Below, piece by piece: positions 25,320-34,162 of a DNA stretch of 64,000 nt. The DNA comes from DATAVB01 sp036267955 (GTDB lineage: Bacteria; Actinomycetota; Actinomycetes; Mycobacteriales; QHCD01). Within the stretch, counting starts at the first letter, position 1. Every line of letters begins with the position of its first letter. A program made the position numbers and the translations under genes. The stretch spans positions 62,001 through 126,000 of the forward strand of contig DATAVB010000115.1 of the NCBI GenBank assembly GCA_036267955.1, read 5' to 3'. Under the pieces are notes generated by a model. That model was not told the DNA's origin and made no database searches. It saw only the letters and a list, made by a program, of their open reading frames with translations.

Positions 25320-26243
25320 ATGGCGCACCCGATCGACAGGACCCTGCCAGCGATGGGGCGGGTCGGCGGCCGGCGATTCGCCGTCGACGTCGTCGCCCTG
25401 GCCCGGCCGTGGTTCTGGCCGGTATCGCTGCTGCCGTACTACGTGGGCCTCTTGCTGGCCACGCACCGGCTGCTGCCGGACCGCACCGATCCGCAGGTGC
25501 TCATCGGAGCGTTCGTGGCGGGGCCCCTCGTCTGGCTCGCCGTACTGGCCGTCAACGACGCGTTCGACCTGCCCGGTGACCTGCTCAATCCGCGCAAGGC
25601 GACCACACCGCTGACCAGCGGCCGGATGACGCCGACAACCGCGTACCGGGTCGCCATCGTCGCCGCCGGCGCGGCCCTGATCGGCGCGGCGCTGGTGGGC
25701 GCCGCATTCACCGCGGGTACGGCGGTGGCGCTGGCCCTCGGCTGGGCGTACAGCGTGCCGCCGGTGCGGCTCAAGGAACGGCCGGGCGTCGACGTGGCCG
25801 CCAACGCGATCGCGGTCGGGGCGATGGGGCCGTTCGCCGGCTGGACGGCCGTGCATTCACCGCACGGATTTCCGTGGCTGATGGCACTTCAGGGCGTGCT
25901 GGTCGGTGTCGCGCTCTACCTGCCGACCACGCTGGTCGACTATCCGGCCGACCTCGCCGGTGGCTACCGGACGGTCGCGGTCCGGCTGGGCCCGCGCCGG
26001 ACGTACCGGCTCGGCCTGGCGGCCTGGATCGCGGCCGCGGCGCTGTCGGCCGTGCTCGCGCTGGCCGATGAGGTGATCCCGCGATCGATGCTCCCGCTGG
26101 AACTGGTGATGGTGCCGACCCTGCTCATCGGCTATCACCGGCTGCTTCGCCGGGAACAGTCGTTCGTACGGATCGCGGCGGTGAGCTTCCTGTTTCTGCT
26201 ACCCAGCGCGGCTTTCGCCCTGACCTATACGGGCACTATCTGA
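25320..26243 (+). CDS. UbiA-family prenyltransferase
   Basis: This 307-residue integral membrane protein has about eight or nine helices. The two Asp-rich motifs that bind prenyl diphosphate through Mg2+ are visible: NDAFDLPGD near residue 79 and DYPADLAGG near residue 206. It would attach an isoprenoid chain to an aromatic or other acceptor. The acceptor is unknown. ATG at 25320 follows GAGGTGGGGG. Its 3' end overlaps the convergent DMT gene by 8 bp. About 140 bp separate it from palindrome copy 3. Confidence 0.85.
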   Translation: MAHPIDRTLPAMGRVGGRRFAVDVVALARPWFWPVSLLPYYVGLLLATHRLLPDRTDPQVLIGAFVAGPLVWLAVLAVNDAFDLPGDLLNPRKATTPLTSGRMTPTTAYRVAIVAAGAALIGAALVGAAFTAGTAVALALGWAYSVPPVRLKERPGVDVAANAIAVGAMGPFAGWTAVHSPHGFPWLMALQGVLVGVALYLPTTLVDYPADLAGGYRTVAVRLGPRRTYRLGLAAWIAAAALSAVLALADEVIPRSMLPLELVMVPTLLIGYHRLLRREQSFVRIAAVSFLFLLPSAAFALTYTGTI

Positions 26244-27243
26244 CTCGCTTCGTACCGGTCTGCCGCCCGAGTCCAGCGCCGAGCGCGGCGATCATGGTCA
26301 GCGAGGCGCCGAAAAACAACCAGCCGGTGGGGCGTACCGAACCCGGCACCAGCGCGTCCAGGAGCAGGCCGCCGGAGATCTGGCCGGCCAGCGCGGACAG
26401 GCCGGTGCGCAGGACGCCGATCGACTGCACGGTCACCATGTTCGAGCCGGTGACAACCAGAGCCAGCAGGCCGCCCAGGTACAACCACCATCCCGACGGC
26501 CAGCTGCCGAACGACAGGTGACCGGCCATCCGGAAACCGACCATGGCGACCAGGAGGGCCGAGGTGCCGAGCACCGCGTTCACCAGGGAGGCCGAGCCGA
26601 CGTTGATCGCGGCCGCGGTGACCCGCCCGTTCAGCGCCACCTGCACCGGCCGGCACAGGCCGAGCACCAGGATGAAGGCCAGCATGCCGACGGCGATATG
26701 TCCGATCGGGCGGCCGAACTGGGACACCGCGACCGCCGCGATCGCCACCAGAGCGCTGGCCAGCCGGATCCCGGTCATCGGCACCCGGCCGCTTGGGCCC
26801 AGGCCGATCCGGTCGGTGGCGATACCGCCCATCGAGGTGCCGCAGACCTGTACGACGGTCAGCAGCGCCACGCCCAGGACCGGCGCGGCGAGCGCGGTCC
26901 CGGCGACCGACACCGCACCCAGCACGCCGCCGATGTACTGCCACCAGGGCAGCCGGGCGGCGCGCACCCGGCGCAGGCCGGCCCGGACCGACGGGAAGGC
27001 GAGAGCGATCCCGACGAGTACGACCGTCGCGAGCCCGTTGCTGACCAGGGCCGCGGTGACCGGGGAGCCGACGCGGTCACCGAGTCGGCCGTTGACCAGT
27101 GCCTGCGCGGCCGAACACGCTCCGCCGATGACCGACACCGACACCGCGAGCGGCGCCGGCAGGATGTAGTGCCCAGTGGGTGCGACTGGTGGACGGTCGG
27201 CGGACGACCCATCGATGCTGGGCGTATCGGCCCGCCCGGTCAT
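26236..27243 (-). CDS. DMT-superfamily exporter, YdcZ (DUF606) type
   Basis: This 335-residue protein has ten predicted helices arranged as two repeats of five. The repeats are recognisable in AQALVNGRLGDRVGSPVTAA and VQVALNGRVTAAAINVGSAS, the paired signature of DUF606/YdcZ transporters (N-G-R-L near each start). The substrate is not known. The start at 27243 is the ATG of MTGRADTPSIDGS, with a 30-residue soluble leader. The gene is the only one on the minus strand between UbiA and the hairpin at 27331. Confidence 0.83.
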   Translation of the reverse strand: MTGRADTPSIDGSSADRPPVAPTGHYILPAPLAVSVSVIGGACSAAQALVNGRLGDRVGSPVTAALVSNGLATVVLVGIALAFPSVRAGLRRVRAARLPWWQYIGGVLGAVSVAGTALAAPVLGVALLTVVQVCGTSMGGIATDRIGLGPSGRVPMTGIRLASALVAIAAVAVSQFGRPIGHIAVGMLAFILVLGLCRPVQVALNGRVTAAAINVGSASLVNAVLGTSALLVAMVGFRMAGHLSFGSWPSGWWLYLGGLLALVVTGSNMVTVQSIGVLRTGLSALAGQISGGLLLDALVPGSVRPTGWLFFGASLTMIAALGAGLGRQTGTKRVR

Positions 27244-27330
27244 GGAACCAGCCTCCCGGCCGCCGGCCGAATGTCGTCCGCAATCGTTTGCAGGCCAACC
27301 CTACCTGGCGAGCGCCTCGCCGCGCATTCC

Positions 27331-27381
27331 CCGCCAATGTGGCGTTGGGGTGACTAGATTGCCCCAATGCCACATTGGCGG
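27331..27381 (-). repeat. 20-bp-arm hairpin after methyltransferase gene
   Basis: CCGCCAATGTGGCGTTGGGG at 27331-27350 pairs with 27362-27381 at 19 of 20 positions (one G-U) around an 11-nt loop. Read on the minus strand it follows the methyltransferase stop by 55 nt, behind a C-rich tract with two copies of a 14-bp unit (27381-27394 and 27397-27410). No U-tract follows. Its placement resembles the GCTATAGC elements, but the sequence is different. Confidence 0.85.
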
Positions 27382-27436
27382 GAAACGGGGCGGCGCGGAA
27401 ACGGGGCGGCGGAAAGCGAATTCTGCGTGCGGCGAA

Positions 27437-28084
27437 TTATCCGGCCGGTTGATAGGTCGCGGCCAGTACGCCGTCGCTGACCCCGAGCAGCATCGGCACC
27501 AGGTCCTCGTTGTCCCGGATCGCCCGGCCGACGTCGCGGATCGCCACCGTCTCGGGGTCGCGGGCCGAGGAGTCGGCGACCCGGTCGTGCCAGAGCATGT
27601 TGTCGAAGACGACCACGCCGCCGGGCCGCAGCAGCCGCAGCGCCTCGGTCAGGTAGTCGGCGTACTCGGTCGGCGCGCCGTCGCAGAAGACCAGGTCGTA
27701 CGCGTTGTCGGTGAGCCGGGGCAGCACCTCAAGCGCGGAGCCGGAGATCAGCCGGGCCCGGGACGGGGCGATGCCCGCCTCGGCGAAGGCCCGTTTCGCG
27801 GCCCGCTGATGCTCGGTCTCGGTGTCCACACTGGTCAGCACGCCGTCCGCCCGCATGCCGCGCAGCAGCCACAGGCCCGAGACGCCGGTGCCGGTGCCGA
27901 TCTCGACCACGGCCTTGGCGCCGATGACCCGGGCCAGGAAGCGCAGCACGGCGCCGCCGGCCGGGGTGACCGCACCGGAGCCCAATTCCTGCGCCCGGGT
28001 GCGCGCGGCGTGCAGCGGGGCGTCCTCGGTCAGAAAGCCCTCGACGTAGTCGCGGGTGGCCACCAGGCCGGCCGAAGCGGCCAT
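27437..28084 (-). CDS. SAM-dependent O-methyltransferase (class I)
   Basis: This 215-residue methyltransferase of the catechol/caffeoyl-CoA type (Methyltransf_3) has SAM-binding VVEIGTGTGVSGLWLLRG, LTSVDTETEHQRAAKRAF, DLVFCDGAPTEYADY and VVFDNMLWHDRVAD. It corresponds in place to Rv1220c, next to sigE. The substrate is not known. The start at 28084 is set by GGAGG six bases before it; an in-frame ATG 12 bp upstream overlaps that site. It is divergent from sigE. Confidence 0.9.
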   Translation of the reverse strand: MAASAGLVATRDYVEGFLTEDAPLHAARTRAQELGSGAVTPAGGAVLRFLARVIGAKAVVEIGTGTGVSGLWLLRGMRADGVLTSVDTETEHQRAAKRAFAEAGIAPSRARLISGSALEVLPRLTDNAYDLVFCDGAPTEYADYLTEALRLLRPGGVVVFDNMLWHDRVADSSARDPETVAIRDVGRAIRDNEDLVPMLLGVSDGVLAATYQPAG

Positions 28085-28227
28085 GTCAACCTCCATGCGA
28101 GTGCGTCGGGACCGTGCTCATTCGATGCTTATTCGGTGGAAATACTAGTCCCCTGGGTACGCAGAGTGGCCGATGACGAGAGATTGGGCCCACTGTGGCG
28201 TAGCGAACGTTCACACCGCGTCATGCC

Positions 28228-28255
28228 GGGAACGTATGAGAGTCACCAGGGCGTT
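28228..28255 (+). promoter_or_regulatory. ECF-type promoter candidate upstream of sigE
   Basis: GGGAAC (28228-28233) and CGTT (28252-28255) are separated by 18 bp, close to the GGAAC/CGTT promoter pattern used by ECF sigma factors of the SigE/SigH group. This suggests autoregulation. It lies 142 bp before the proposed GTG start, within a gap of 313 bp (28085-28397) that holds no other gene. Elsewhere in that gap I see only a short GAACGTTC dyad near 28205 and possible alternative sigE starts at 28350 and 28368. Confidence 0.5.
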
Positions 28256-28397
28256 CACCGACATATCGACGCGTTGCGTCCGACCGGAGTCTGAGAAGTA
28301 GCCGTGATTCTGGTCTATGGACTGGCAGCGGGGGAGCGGGCAGGGCACGATGGACAGGTCAGATCAGATGCAGTCTCAGCTGCGAGGGGGAGCCGCC

Positions 28398-29024
28398 GTG
28401 GCCGACCAGACCGCGACGACACAGCACGCGGAAATCAACAGCCAATGGGTGCCGCCGACGTGGGACGACATCGTCCGGCAGCACTCTGCGCGCGTGTACC
28501 GTCTCGCCTACCGCCTGTCCGGCAGCCGCCAGGACGCTGAGGATCTGACCCAGGAGACGTTCGTCCGGGTCTTCCGTTCGTTGGCGAGCTACACGCCGGG
28601 CACCTTCGAGGGCTGGCTGCACCGGATCACGACCAACCTCTTCCTCGACATGGTGCGCCGCCGCCAGCGGATCCGGTTCGATGCGCTCCCCGAGGACAAC
28701 GCCCGCCTGCCCGGTCGTGAGCCGAGTCCGGAGCAGGCGTACGTCGACACCCACCTGGCGCCGGACGTCCAGCAGGCGCTGGACGCACTCCCGCCGGACT
28801 TCCGCGTCGCTGTGGTCCTCTGCGACATGGAGGGCCTGACCTACGAGGAGATCGCGGCGACGCTGGGCATCAAGCTCGGTACGGTACGCAGCCGCATCCA
28901 CCGTGGTCGGCTGGCACTGCGCGAGGCGCTGCGGCACCGGGCCCCGACCCGGCGCGGCGCCGCGGCAGCGGCCGCGGCCCTGGAAACAGAGCCGGCCGCA
29001 GAAGTAGAGCCGGCCACCTCATGA
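28398..29024 (+). CDS. sigE: ECF RNA polymerase sigma factor SigE
   Basis: This 208-residue group IV sigma factor has region 2 (about residues 26-95: DDIVRQHSARVYRLAYRLSG, DAEDLTQETFVRVFRSL, and RITTNLFLDMVRRR) and region 4 (about 130-185: LPPDFRVAVVLCDMEGLTYE, EIAATLGIKLGTVRSRIHRG). It controls envelope stress genes. AGGGGGAG five bases before the GTG at 28398 supports this start, but in-frame ATGs at 28350 and 28368 could give longer forms, as reported for mycobacterial SigE. Its stop overlaps the anti-sigma start. Neighbours match Rv1220c-Rv1224. Confidence 0.93.
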   Translation: MADQTATTQHAEINSQWVPPTWDDIVRQHSARVYRLAYRLSGSRQDAEDLTQETFVRVFRSLASYTPGTFEGWLHRITTNLFLDMVRRRQRIRFDALPEDNARLPGREPSPEQAYVDTHLAPDVQQALDALPPDFRVAVVLCDMEGLTYEEIAATLGIKLGTVRSRIHRGRLALREALRHRAPTRRGAAAAAAALETEPAAEVEPATS

Positions 29025-29698
29025 GCCATTACTCCGGGGCGATTCCTGAGCTGCATCTGGCGGTTGAGGCGATCGTCGCGCATGTCGACGGTGAGCTCGC
29101 GCCGGTGCCACGCGACCGGGCCAATGCCCATCTGGCGAAATGCCCGGAGTGCCGGGCCGCCGTCGCCGAACAGCGCCGCGCCAAGGCCGCTCTCACCGTC
29201 GCGGCCGGGCCGTCCCCGTCCTCCGACCTGCTGGCTCGGCTCCGCGACATCCCGATGACCACGGATCTGGTCGACCCGGGCGTCGTGCTCGCCGTGCAGA
29301 ACGACGAACTCGTCTGGGGCACCGCGGCCAGCATGGCGCCGCGTGGTCGCGCCAAACGCGCGGAGCGCATCGAGCGTAAAACCCGCAATCGGCCGGCCGG
29401 CTCGGCCCGGCCGCAATCGCGCGTCCGGCACAGCAGCCAGGCGCACCGCATCTCCCGCGGCTTCGCCGGAGTGGCGGCGGCCGCTGTCGTTGGCATGCTG
29501 GCGGCCAGCGCCACCACCTCCTCCGGCGGTTCCGCCGCGCCGAACCGGCAGGTCAGCCCGGCCGCCCAGCAGACGGGAACGGCGCCCGGTTCGTCCACGT
29601 CCATCCCCGGTAATGCCCAGCTTGTCGCCAACACCACTCCGCTGTTCGTACAGCGGCCCGCGCGGGTGCTGCCGGTCGTGGCCCAGCCCGGCCGGTAA
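29021..29698 (+). CDS. rseA: Zinc-containing anti-sigma factor (RseA-like)
   Basis: This 225-residue protein has an N-terminal anti-sigma domain with the HxxxCxxC motif (His37, Cys41, Cys44 in AHLAKCPECR) and a basic linker rich in Arg. One possible transmembrane or buried helix lies near residues 150-165 (FAGVAAAAVVGMLAA), followed by a Ser/Thr/Pro-rich end. It would hold SigE inactive until stress or proteolysis. The ATG overlaps the sigE stop, so the two are made in equal amounts. The HxxxCxxC motif may sense redox stress, as in ZAS proteins. Confidence 0.9.
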   Translation: MSHYSGAIPELHLAVEAIVAHVDGELAPVPRDRANAHLAKCPECRAAVAEQRRAKAALTVAAGPSPSSDLLARLRDIPMTTDLVDPGVVLAVQNDELVWGTAASMAPRGRAKRAERIERKTRNRPAGSARPQSRVRHSSQAHRISRGFAGVAAAAVVGMLAASATTSSGGSAAPNRQVSPAAQQTGTAPGSSTSIPGNAQLVANTTPLFVQRPARVLPVVAQPGR

Positions 29699-29794
29699 CC
29701 CACCGGTCCTGGCAGGCCCCGTGTCTCCCGGCATCCCGCCGTACGGCAGGCTCGACCGTAGGCGTGGAGTTGCATCGACGGGAGGATCGACCGG

Positions 29795-31372
29795 ATGAAC
29801 GACCAGTCTGGTGACGACGCGTTCCGGCGGCCGGCCGGCTCGTCGGACGATGGTCTGTCCCGCGCTGAAACCGCCACGCCGCGGCCGATCCCGCCCGCCC
29901 GGCCACCCGTTCCCGCTGAGGTCTCCGGAGCGTTCGGCCGCCCGAACGGGGTCGCCGACTCCTTCGCGCCGCACGCGCCCCAGGTCCACCCGGGGCCGGT
30001 ACGCCAGCCACCCCCACCGCCCGAGGTGACCCAGGCGTTCGGCCGGCGGTCCGCACCCGGCACCGGATTCGAACCGCCGGCCGGGTCCAGAATCGCGCCG
30101 GGCCGCGACTCCGAGTCACCCTGGTGGAGCCCCGACGCCGAGCTCGATCCGTGGCGTGATCCGGGCTCGGATTCCTATCTCGGCGGCCCGCCGATCCTCG
30201 ACGAGCCCGTTGCGCCCGAGGACGACGAGCTCGAGCCGGCCGAGGTCCGGGCCCGCCGCCGCTGGCGGATGCCGGTGCTGCACAAGCCGACCGTGGGCGG
30301 ACTCGCGCTGATCGTGCTGTGCTGCCTGCTGCTCGGCGGCGCCGGCGGCGCGGTCGGCTACCTGCTCACCCGGACGGTCGGGCCCAGCCAGCTGCACGAC
30401 GCGAACGCCACCCTGGCCACCGTGAAGCCGAACATCGAGCGCAAACCCGGCTCGGTGGCCGACATCGCCGCCCGGCTGCTGCCCAGCGTCGTCTCGATCC
30501 GGGTACAGACCTCCGATGAGGTGGCCACCGGTTCCGGCGTGGTGATCAGCAAGGACGGCTACATCCTCACCAACAACCACGTCGTGTCACTCGCGGCGAC
30601 CGACTCCGGCAAGGTGCGGGTGGTCTTCAACGACGAGTCGGCCAGCTCCGCCCGGATCGTCGGCCGCGACCCGAAGACCGACCTCGCCGTAATCAAGGTC
30701 GACAAGCCCGGACTGGTTGTCGCCCAGCTCGGCGACTCCTCGAAGGTCCTGGTCGGTGACCCGGTGATCGCCATCGGCACCCCGTTCGGCCTGGCCCGGA
30801 CGGTGACCTCGGGTATCGTCAGCGCCCTGGATCGACCGGTCCGGCTCTCCGGCGAGGGCAGCGATACCAACGCGGTGATCGACGCAATCCAGACGGACGC
30901 CGCCATCAACCCGGGCAACTCGGGTGGCGCGCTGGTCGACGGCAGCGGTGCGGTGATCGGCATCAACACCGCGATCAAGTCGACCGGTTCCAGCGACGGC
31001 AGCAGCCAGGGCGGCAGCATCGGCGTCGGGTTCGCCATCCCGATGAGTTCGGCGCGGGTCGTGGCCCAGCAGCTGATCCGCACCGGGCACGTCATCCATC
31101 CGACACTCGGGATCAGCGCCCGCTCGGTGACCGATCTCGGCGTGCACGGCGGCGACGGCGCTCAGGTCGAAGCGGTCGATCCCGGCGGTTCGGGGGATAA
31201 GGCAGGCATCAAGGAAGGCGACGTCGTCATCTCCGTCGACGGCGTCCCGGTCGACTCCTCCGAGCAGCTCACCGTGCTCGTCGGCAAGCGCAAGGTCGGC
31301 GACAGCATCAAAGTGACGATTGTGCGCAGCGGCAAGGATCGTACGGTGACCGCGAAGCTGCAGGCTGACTGA
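29795..31372 (+). CDS. htrA: HtrA/DegP-type serine protease with PDZ domain
   Basis: This 525-residue protein has a disordered Pro-rich cytoplasmic part (1-165), one transmembrane helix (about 168-191), a trypsin-like domain and a C-terminal PDZ domain (about 430-520). The triad is intact: His in LTNNHVVS, Asp in PKTDLAVIKV, Ser in NPGNSGGALV. It degrades or refolds damaged envelope proteins. It follows sigE-rseA, and SigE probably drives it, as for Rv1223. GGGAGG precedes the ATG. Confidence 0.94.
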   Translation: MNDQSGDDAFRRPAGSSDDGLSRAETATPRPIPPARPPVPAEVSGAFGRPNGVADSFAPHAPQVHPGPVRQPPPPPEVTQAFGRRSAPGTGFEPPAGSRIAPGRDSESPWWSPDAELDPWRDPGSDSYLGGPPILDEPVAPEDDELEPAEVRARRRWRMPVLHKPTVGGLALIVLCCLLLGGAGGAVGYLLTRTVGPSQLHDANATLATVKPNIERKPGSVADIAARLLPSVVSIRVQTSDEVATGSGVVISKDGYILTNNHVVSLAATDSGKVRVVFNDESASSARIVGRDPKTDLAVIKVDKPGLVVAQLGDSSKVLVGDPVIAIGTPFGLARTVTSGIVSALDRPVRLSGEGSDTNAVIDAIQTDAAINPGNSGGALVDGSGAVIGINTAIKSTGSSDGSSQGGSIGVGFAIPMSSARVVAQQLIRTGHVIHPTLGISARSVTDLGVHGGDGAQVEAVDPGGSGDKAGIKEGDVVISVDGVPVDSSEQLTVLVGKRKVGDSIKVTIVRSGKDRTVTAKLQAD

Positions 31373-31465
31373 TCTGGGCTGTGCCCGGTCCGGGCCGCCC
31401 TTCCGGGGATAGTGTGTGGGTAGGGCCGCGCGATCGAGCCGGTGCAGGTGGTGGGGAGGACCCGC

Positions 31466-31828
31466 GTGTTCAGTTCCATTGGCTGGGGTGAGATTTTCGT
31501 TCTGGGCATGCTTGCCCTGATCATCTTCGGGCCGGAGCGGTTGCCCGGGCTCGCCAAGGACGCCGCGAAGGCTCTCAAGACCGTACGGGAGACCGCGCAG
31601 GGCGCCCGTAATCAGCTCAAGAGCGAGCTGGGCCCGGAGTTCGCCGACGTCGACCTGGATTCACTCAACCCGCGCACGTTCGTCCGCAAGCACCTGTTCG
31701 AGGGCATCGACGACGACCCGTTCGGTGACGACTCGAGCAGCAGTTCCAGTTCCGCCGATCGTCCGGCCGTCACCCAGAAGCCACTGTCCGAGGGCGAGCT
31801 CGCGCCGTACGACCTCGACGCCACCTGA
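31466..31828 (+). CDS. tatB: Sec-independent protein translocase TatB
   Basis: This 120-residue protein has the TatA/B pattern: an N-terminal helix (FSSIGWGEIFVLGMLALIIF), the GPERLPGLA hinge, then an amphipathic helix (KDAAKALKTVRETAQGARNQ). The C-terminal part is acidic and Ser-rich. Glu at the start of the helix (GWGE) fits TatB. It would join TatC to export folded proteins. The GTG at 31466 follows GGGGAGGA. Its place after htrA matches Rv1224. Confidence 0.92.
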   Translation: MFSSIGWGEIFVLGMLALIIFGPERLPGLAKDAAKALKTVRETAQGARNQLKSELGPEFADVDLDSLNPRTFVRKHLFEGIDDDPFGDDSSSSSSSADRPAVTQKPLSEGELAPYDLDAT

Positions 31829-31829
31829 T

Positions 31830-32045
31830 CCGGCCACTCGTACCACGCCGGGCTGCGACGAAGAGAGCCCCCGCCACCGCCGCGGTCGTGATGAGTCCGA
31901 ACGCGGCCTGGAAACTCCGGTAGCCCGGCGAGTAGCCGAGCAGCACCGTCAGCACGGCCACCGTCAGCGCGCCGGACAGATACTGCGACGTCGTCAGGAA
32001 CGCGCGGCCATCCCCTGCTGGGCCGGCGCAACATCCCGGGTCCCG
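31830..32045 (-). pseudogene. Decayed C-terminal fragment of an MFS transporter
   Basis: Reading the minus strand, one frame gives APAQQGMAARS then a stop. The neighbouring frame continues with FLTTSQYLSGALTVAVLTVL and FQAAFGLITTAAVAGALFVA, the last two or three helices of a DHA2-type MFS transporter (the G-M-A...TSQ-GAL pattern spans the frame change near 31998). Nothing upstream restores the rest of the gene, because mrp begins at once. The end runs into tatB. This looks like a remnant left by a deletion. Confidence 0.65.
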
Positions 32046-32049
32046 CGGT

Positions 32050-33198
32050 TTAGTGCTGGACCGGGGTCAGGCTGAGCGTCCGGCCGGCCAGCCCGCGCCG
32101 GCGTACCGCGAGCCCGTCGGCGATCTGCAGCAGCGCCGCCGCGGCCGGCGAGTCCGGATCCGACAGCACCAGCGGGTGACCGTCGTCGCCGCCCTCGCGC
32201 AGCGCCACGTCCAGCGGAATCGACCCGAGCAGCGGCACGGTCGCCCCGGTCAGCTGGGACAGCGAATCGGCCACCGCCTGCCCGCCACCCGCGCCGAACG
32301 GCTCGATCCGGGACCCGTCCGGCAGCGTCATCCAGGACATGTTCTCCACCACGCCGGCGATCCGCTGGTGGGTCTGCAACGCGATGCTGCCGGCCCGCTC
32401 GGCCACCTCGCGGGCGGCCAACTGCGGCGTGGTGACGATTAGGATTTCCGCGGTCGGCACCAATTGGGCGACCGAGATCGCGATGTCGCCGGTGCCGGGC
32501 GGCAGGTCCATCAGCAGCACGTCGAGCTCGCCCCAGAAGACGTCGGCGAGGAACTGCTGCAGCACCCGGTGCAGCATCGGCCCGCGCCAGGCCACCGCGG
32601 CGTTGCCCTCGGTGAACATGCCGACCGACATGACCTTGATGCCGTGCGCCTCCGGCGGCATGATCATTTTCTCGACCTGGGTCGGCCGGCCGGTGACGCT
32701 GAGCATCCGCGGCACGCTGTGGCCGTACACGTCGGCGTCCAGGACCCCGACCGACAGGCCGCGCTTCTGCAGGGCGGCGGCGAGATTGACCGTGACGCTG
32801 GACTTGCCGACCCCGCCCTTGCCGGAGGCGACCGCGAAGACCCGGGTCAGCGATTCCGGCTTGGCGAAGGGAATCTCGGGCTCGGCCGTACCGCCGCGCA
32901 GTTGCCGCTGCAGCGCCTTGCGCTGCTCGGCGCTCATCACGTCCAGCTCGACCCGGACCGCCGTGACGGCCTCGACCCGTTCCACCGCGGCGGTGACGTC
33001 CCGGGTGATCTGGTCGCGCATCGGGCACCCGGCGACGGTCAGCCAGACCTGGACGGTCACGGCGCCGTGCGGATCCGCGCTGACGTCCTTCACCATGCCG
33101 AGCTCGGTGATCGGGCGGTGGATCTCCGGATCCTGGACCGACGCCAGGGCGGTGCGGACGGCGTCCAGATCGGGAGTTTTGCGGGAGGCGATGCGCAT
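32050..33198 (-). CDS. mrp: Mrp/NBP35-family iron-sulfur cluster carrier ATPase
   Basis: This 382-residue protein has an N-terminal DUF59/MIP18 domain (about 10-90: ALASVQDPEIHRPITELGMV) and a deviant Walker A GKGGVGKSSVTVNLAAAL, with DADVYGHSVPRMLSV and MDLPPGTGDIAISVAQL further on. Such proteins carry Fe-S clusters to apo-enzymes; a hydrogenase lies 9 kb away. It matches the place of Rv1229c. The start is the ATG at 33198. Confidence 0.93.
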   Translation of the reverse strand: MRIASRKTPDLDAVRTALASVQDPEIHRPITELGMVKDVSADPHGAVTVQVWLTVAGCPMRDQITRDVTAAVERVEAVTAVRVELDVMSAEQRKALQRQLRGGTAEPEIPFAKPESLTRVFAVASGKGGVGKSSVTVNLAAALQKRGLSVGVLDADVYGHSVPRMLSVTGRPTQVEKMIMPPEAHGIKVMSVGMFTEGNAAVAWRGPMLHRVLQQFLADVFWGELDVLLMDLPPGTGDIAISVAQLVPTAEILIVTTPQLAAREVAERAGSIALQTHQRIAGVVENMSWMTLPDGSRIEPFGAGGGQAVADSLSQLTGATVPLLGSIPLDVALREGGDDGHPLVLSDPDSPAAAALLQIADGLAVRRRGLAGRTLSLTPVQH

Positions 33199-33288
33199 CA
33201 GAATCCTGTGTTCGAGGGTGCGGCGCTTCTCATGCTACGACGCGCCCGTCCGGGCTGAAACGGACGGCGGTGCGGCATCATCGGAGGC

Positions 33289-34152
33289 ATGGTCTCGGTG
33301 GGCACTGCCTCGAACGAGTCGGCGCGCCACTGGCGGCATCCGGCCGTCGCCGGCGTGGATCTGCTGTACGCCCGGTTCGTCGAGCACGTCTTCACCCGGC
33401 ACACCCACGACGGATACGTCATCGGCGTGGTCGAGCGGGGCGTGGAATCCTTCGCCTACCGTGGTGCCCTGCACCACGCCCCGGCCGGCTCGCTCGTGCT
33501 GGTCAACCCGGACGAGGTGCACGACGGCTTCGCCGGGATACCGGCCGGCTGGATCTACCGCACCAGCTACCCGTCGGTGCCGGTGCTGACCGAGATCGCC
33601 GCCGAGCTCGGCCGGCCCAGCGGTACGCCGTCGTTCCCCGATGCGGTGGTCGACGATCCGGTCACCGCGGCCGCCTTTCTTGCGGCGCACCGGGCGGCCG
33701 AGCGGGCCGACGACCTGACCACCTCGACACTGCTGCGGGTCGCGTACGCGAGCGCGCTGCGCCGGCACGCGGACCTGCATGCCGACCCGGTCGGACCGGC
33801 TGGAGTGCCGAGCGCCGTGGCGGCCGCCCGCGAACTGCTGCACCAGGAGATCGTGGATCCGCCGAGCCTGCAGGGGCTCGGCGCCGCCGTGGGGTTGAGC
33901 CCGTTCGCGTTGCTGCGGGCGTTCCGGGCCGAGCTGGGCCTGCCGCCGCACGCGTACCTCAACCAGTTGCGGGTCCGCCGGGCCAAGGTGCTGCTCGATC
34001 TGGGCGAGCCGCCGGCGGACGTGGCGCAGCAGGTCGGCTTCGCCGACCAGGCTCACCTGGGCCGGCATTTCAAGCGGGTCTACGGAGTGCCGCCCGGGGC
34101 GTACCGGCGGGAGCGCAAGAACGTTCAAGATTTCGCCGATCCGGCTACCTAG
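33289..34152 (+). CDS. AraC-family transcriptional regulator
   Basis: This 287-residue protein has an N-terminal cupin-like ligand domain (FTRHTHDGYVIGVVERG, SLVLVNPDEVHDGF) and a C-terminal double helix-turn-helix (about 185-285: LGAAVGLSPFALLRAFRAEL and DVAQQVGFADQAHLGRHFKR). It is immediately upstream of azlC, with ten bases between them, and probably controls the AzlCD exporter in response to an amino acid or related ligand. Confidence 0.88.
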   Translation: MVSVGTASNESARHWRHPAVAGVDLLYARFVEHVFTRHTHDGYVIGVVERGVESFAYRGALHHAPAGSLVLVNPDEVHDGFAGIPAGWIYRTSYPSVPVLTEIAAELGRPSGTPSFPDAVVDDPVTAAAFLAAHRAAERADDLTTSTLLRVAYASALRRHADLHADPVGPAGVPSAVAAARELLHQEIVDPPSLQGLGAAVGLSPFALLRAFRAELGLPPHAYLNQLRVRRAKVLLDLGEPPADVAQQVGFADQAHLGRHFKRVYGVPPGAYRRERKNVQDFADPAT

Positions 34153-34162
34153 CCTCGGTCGG

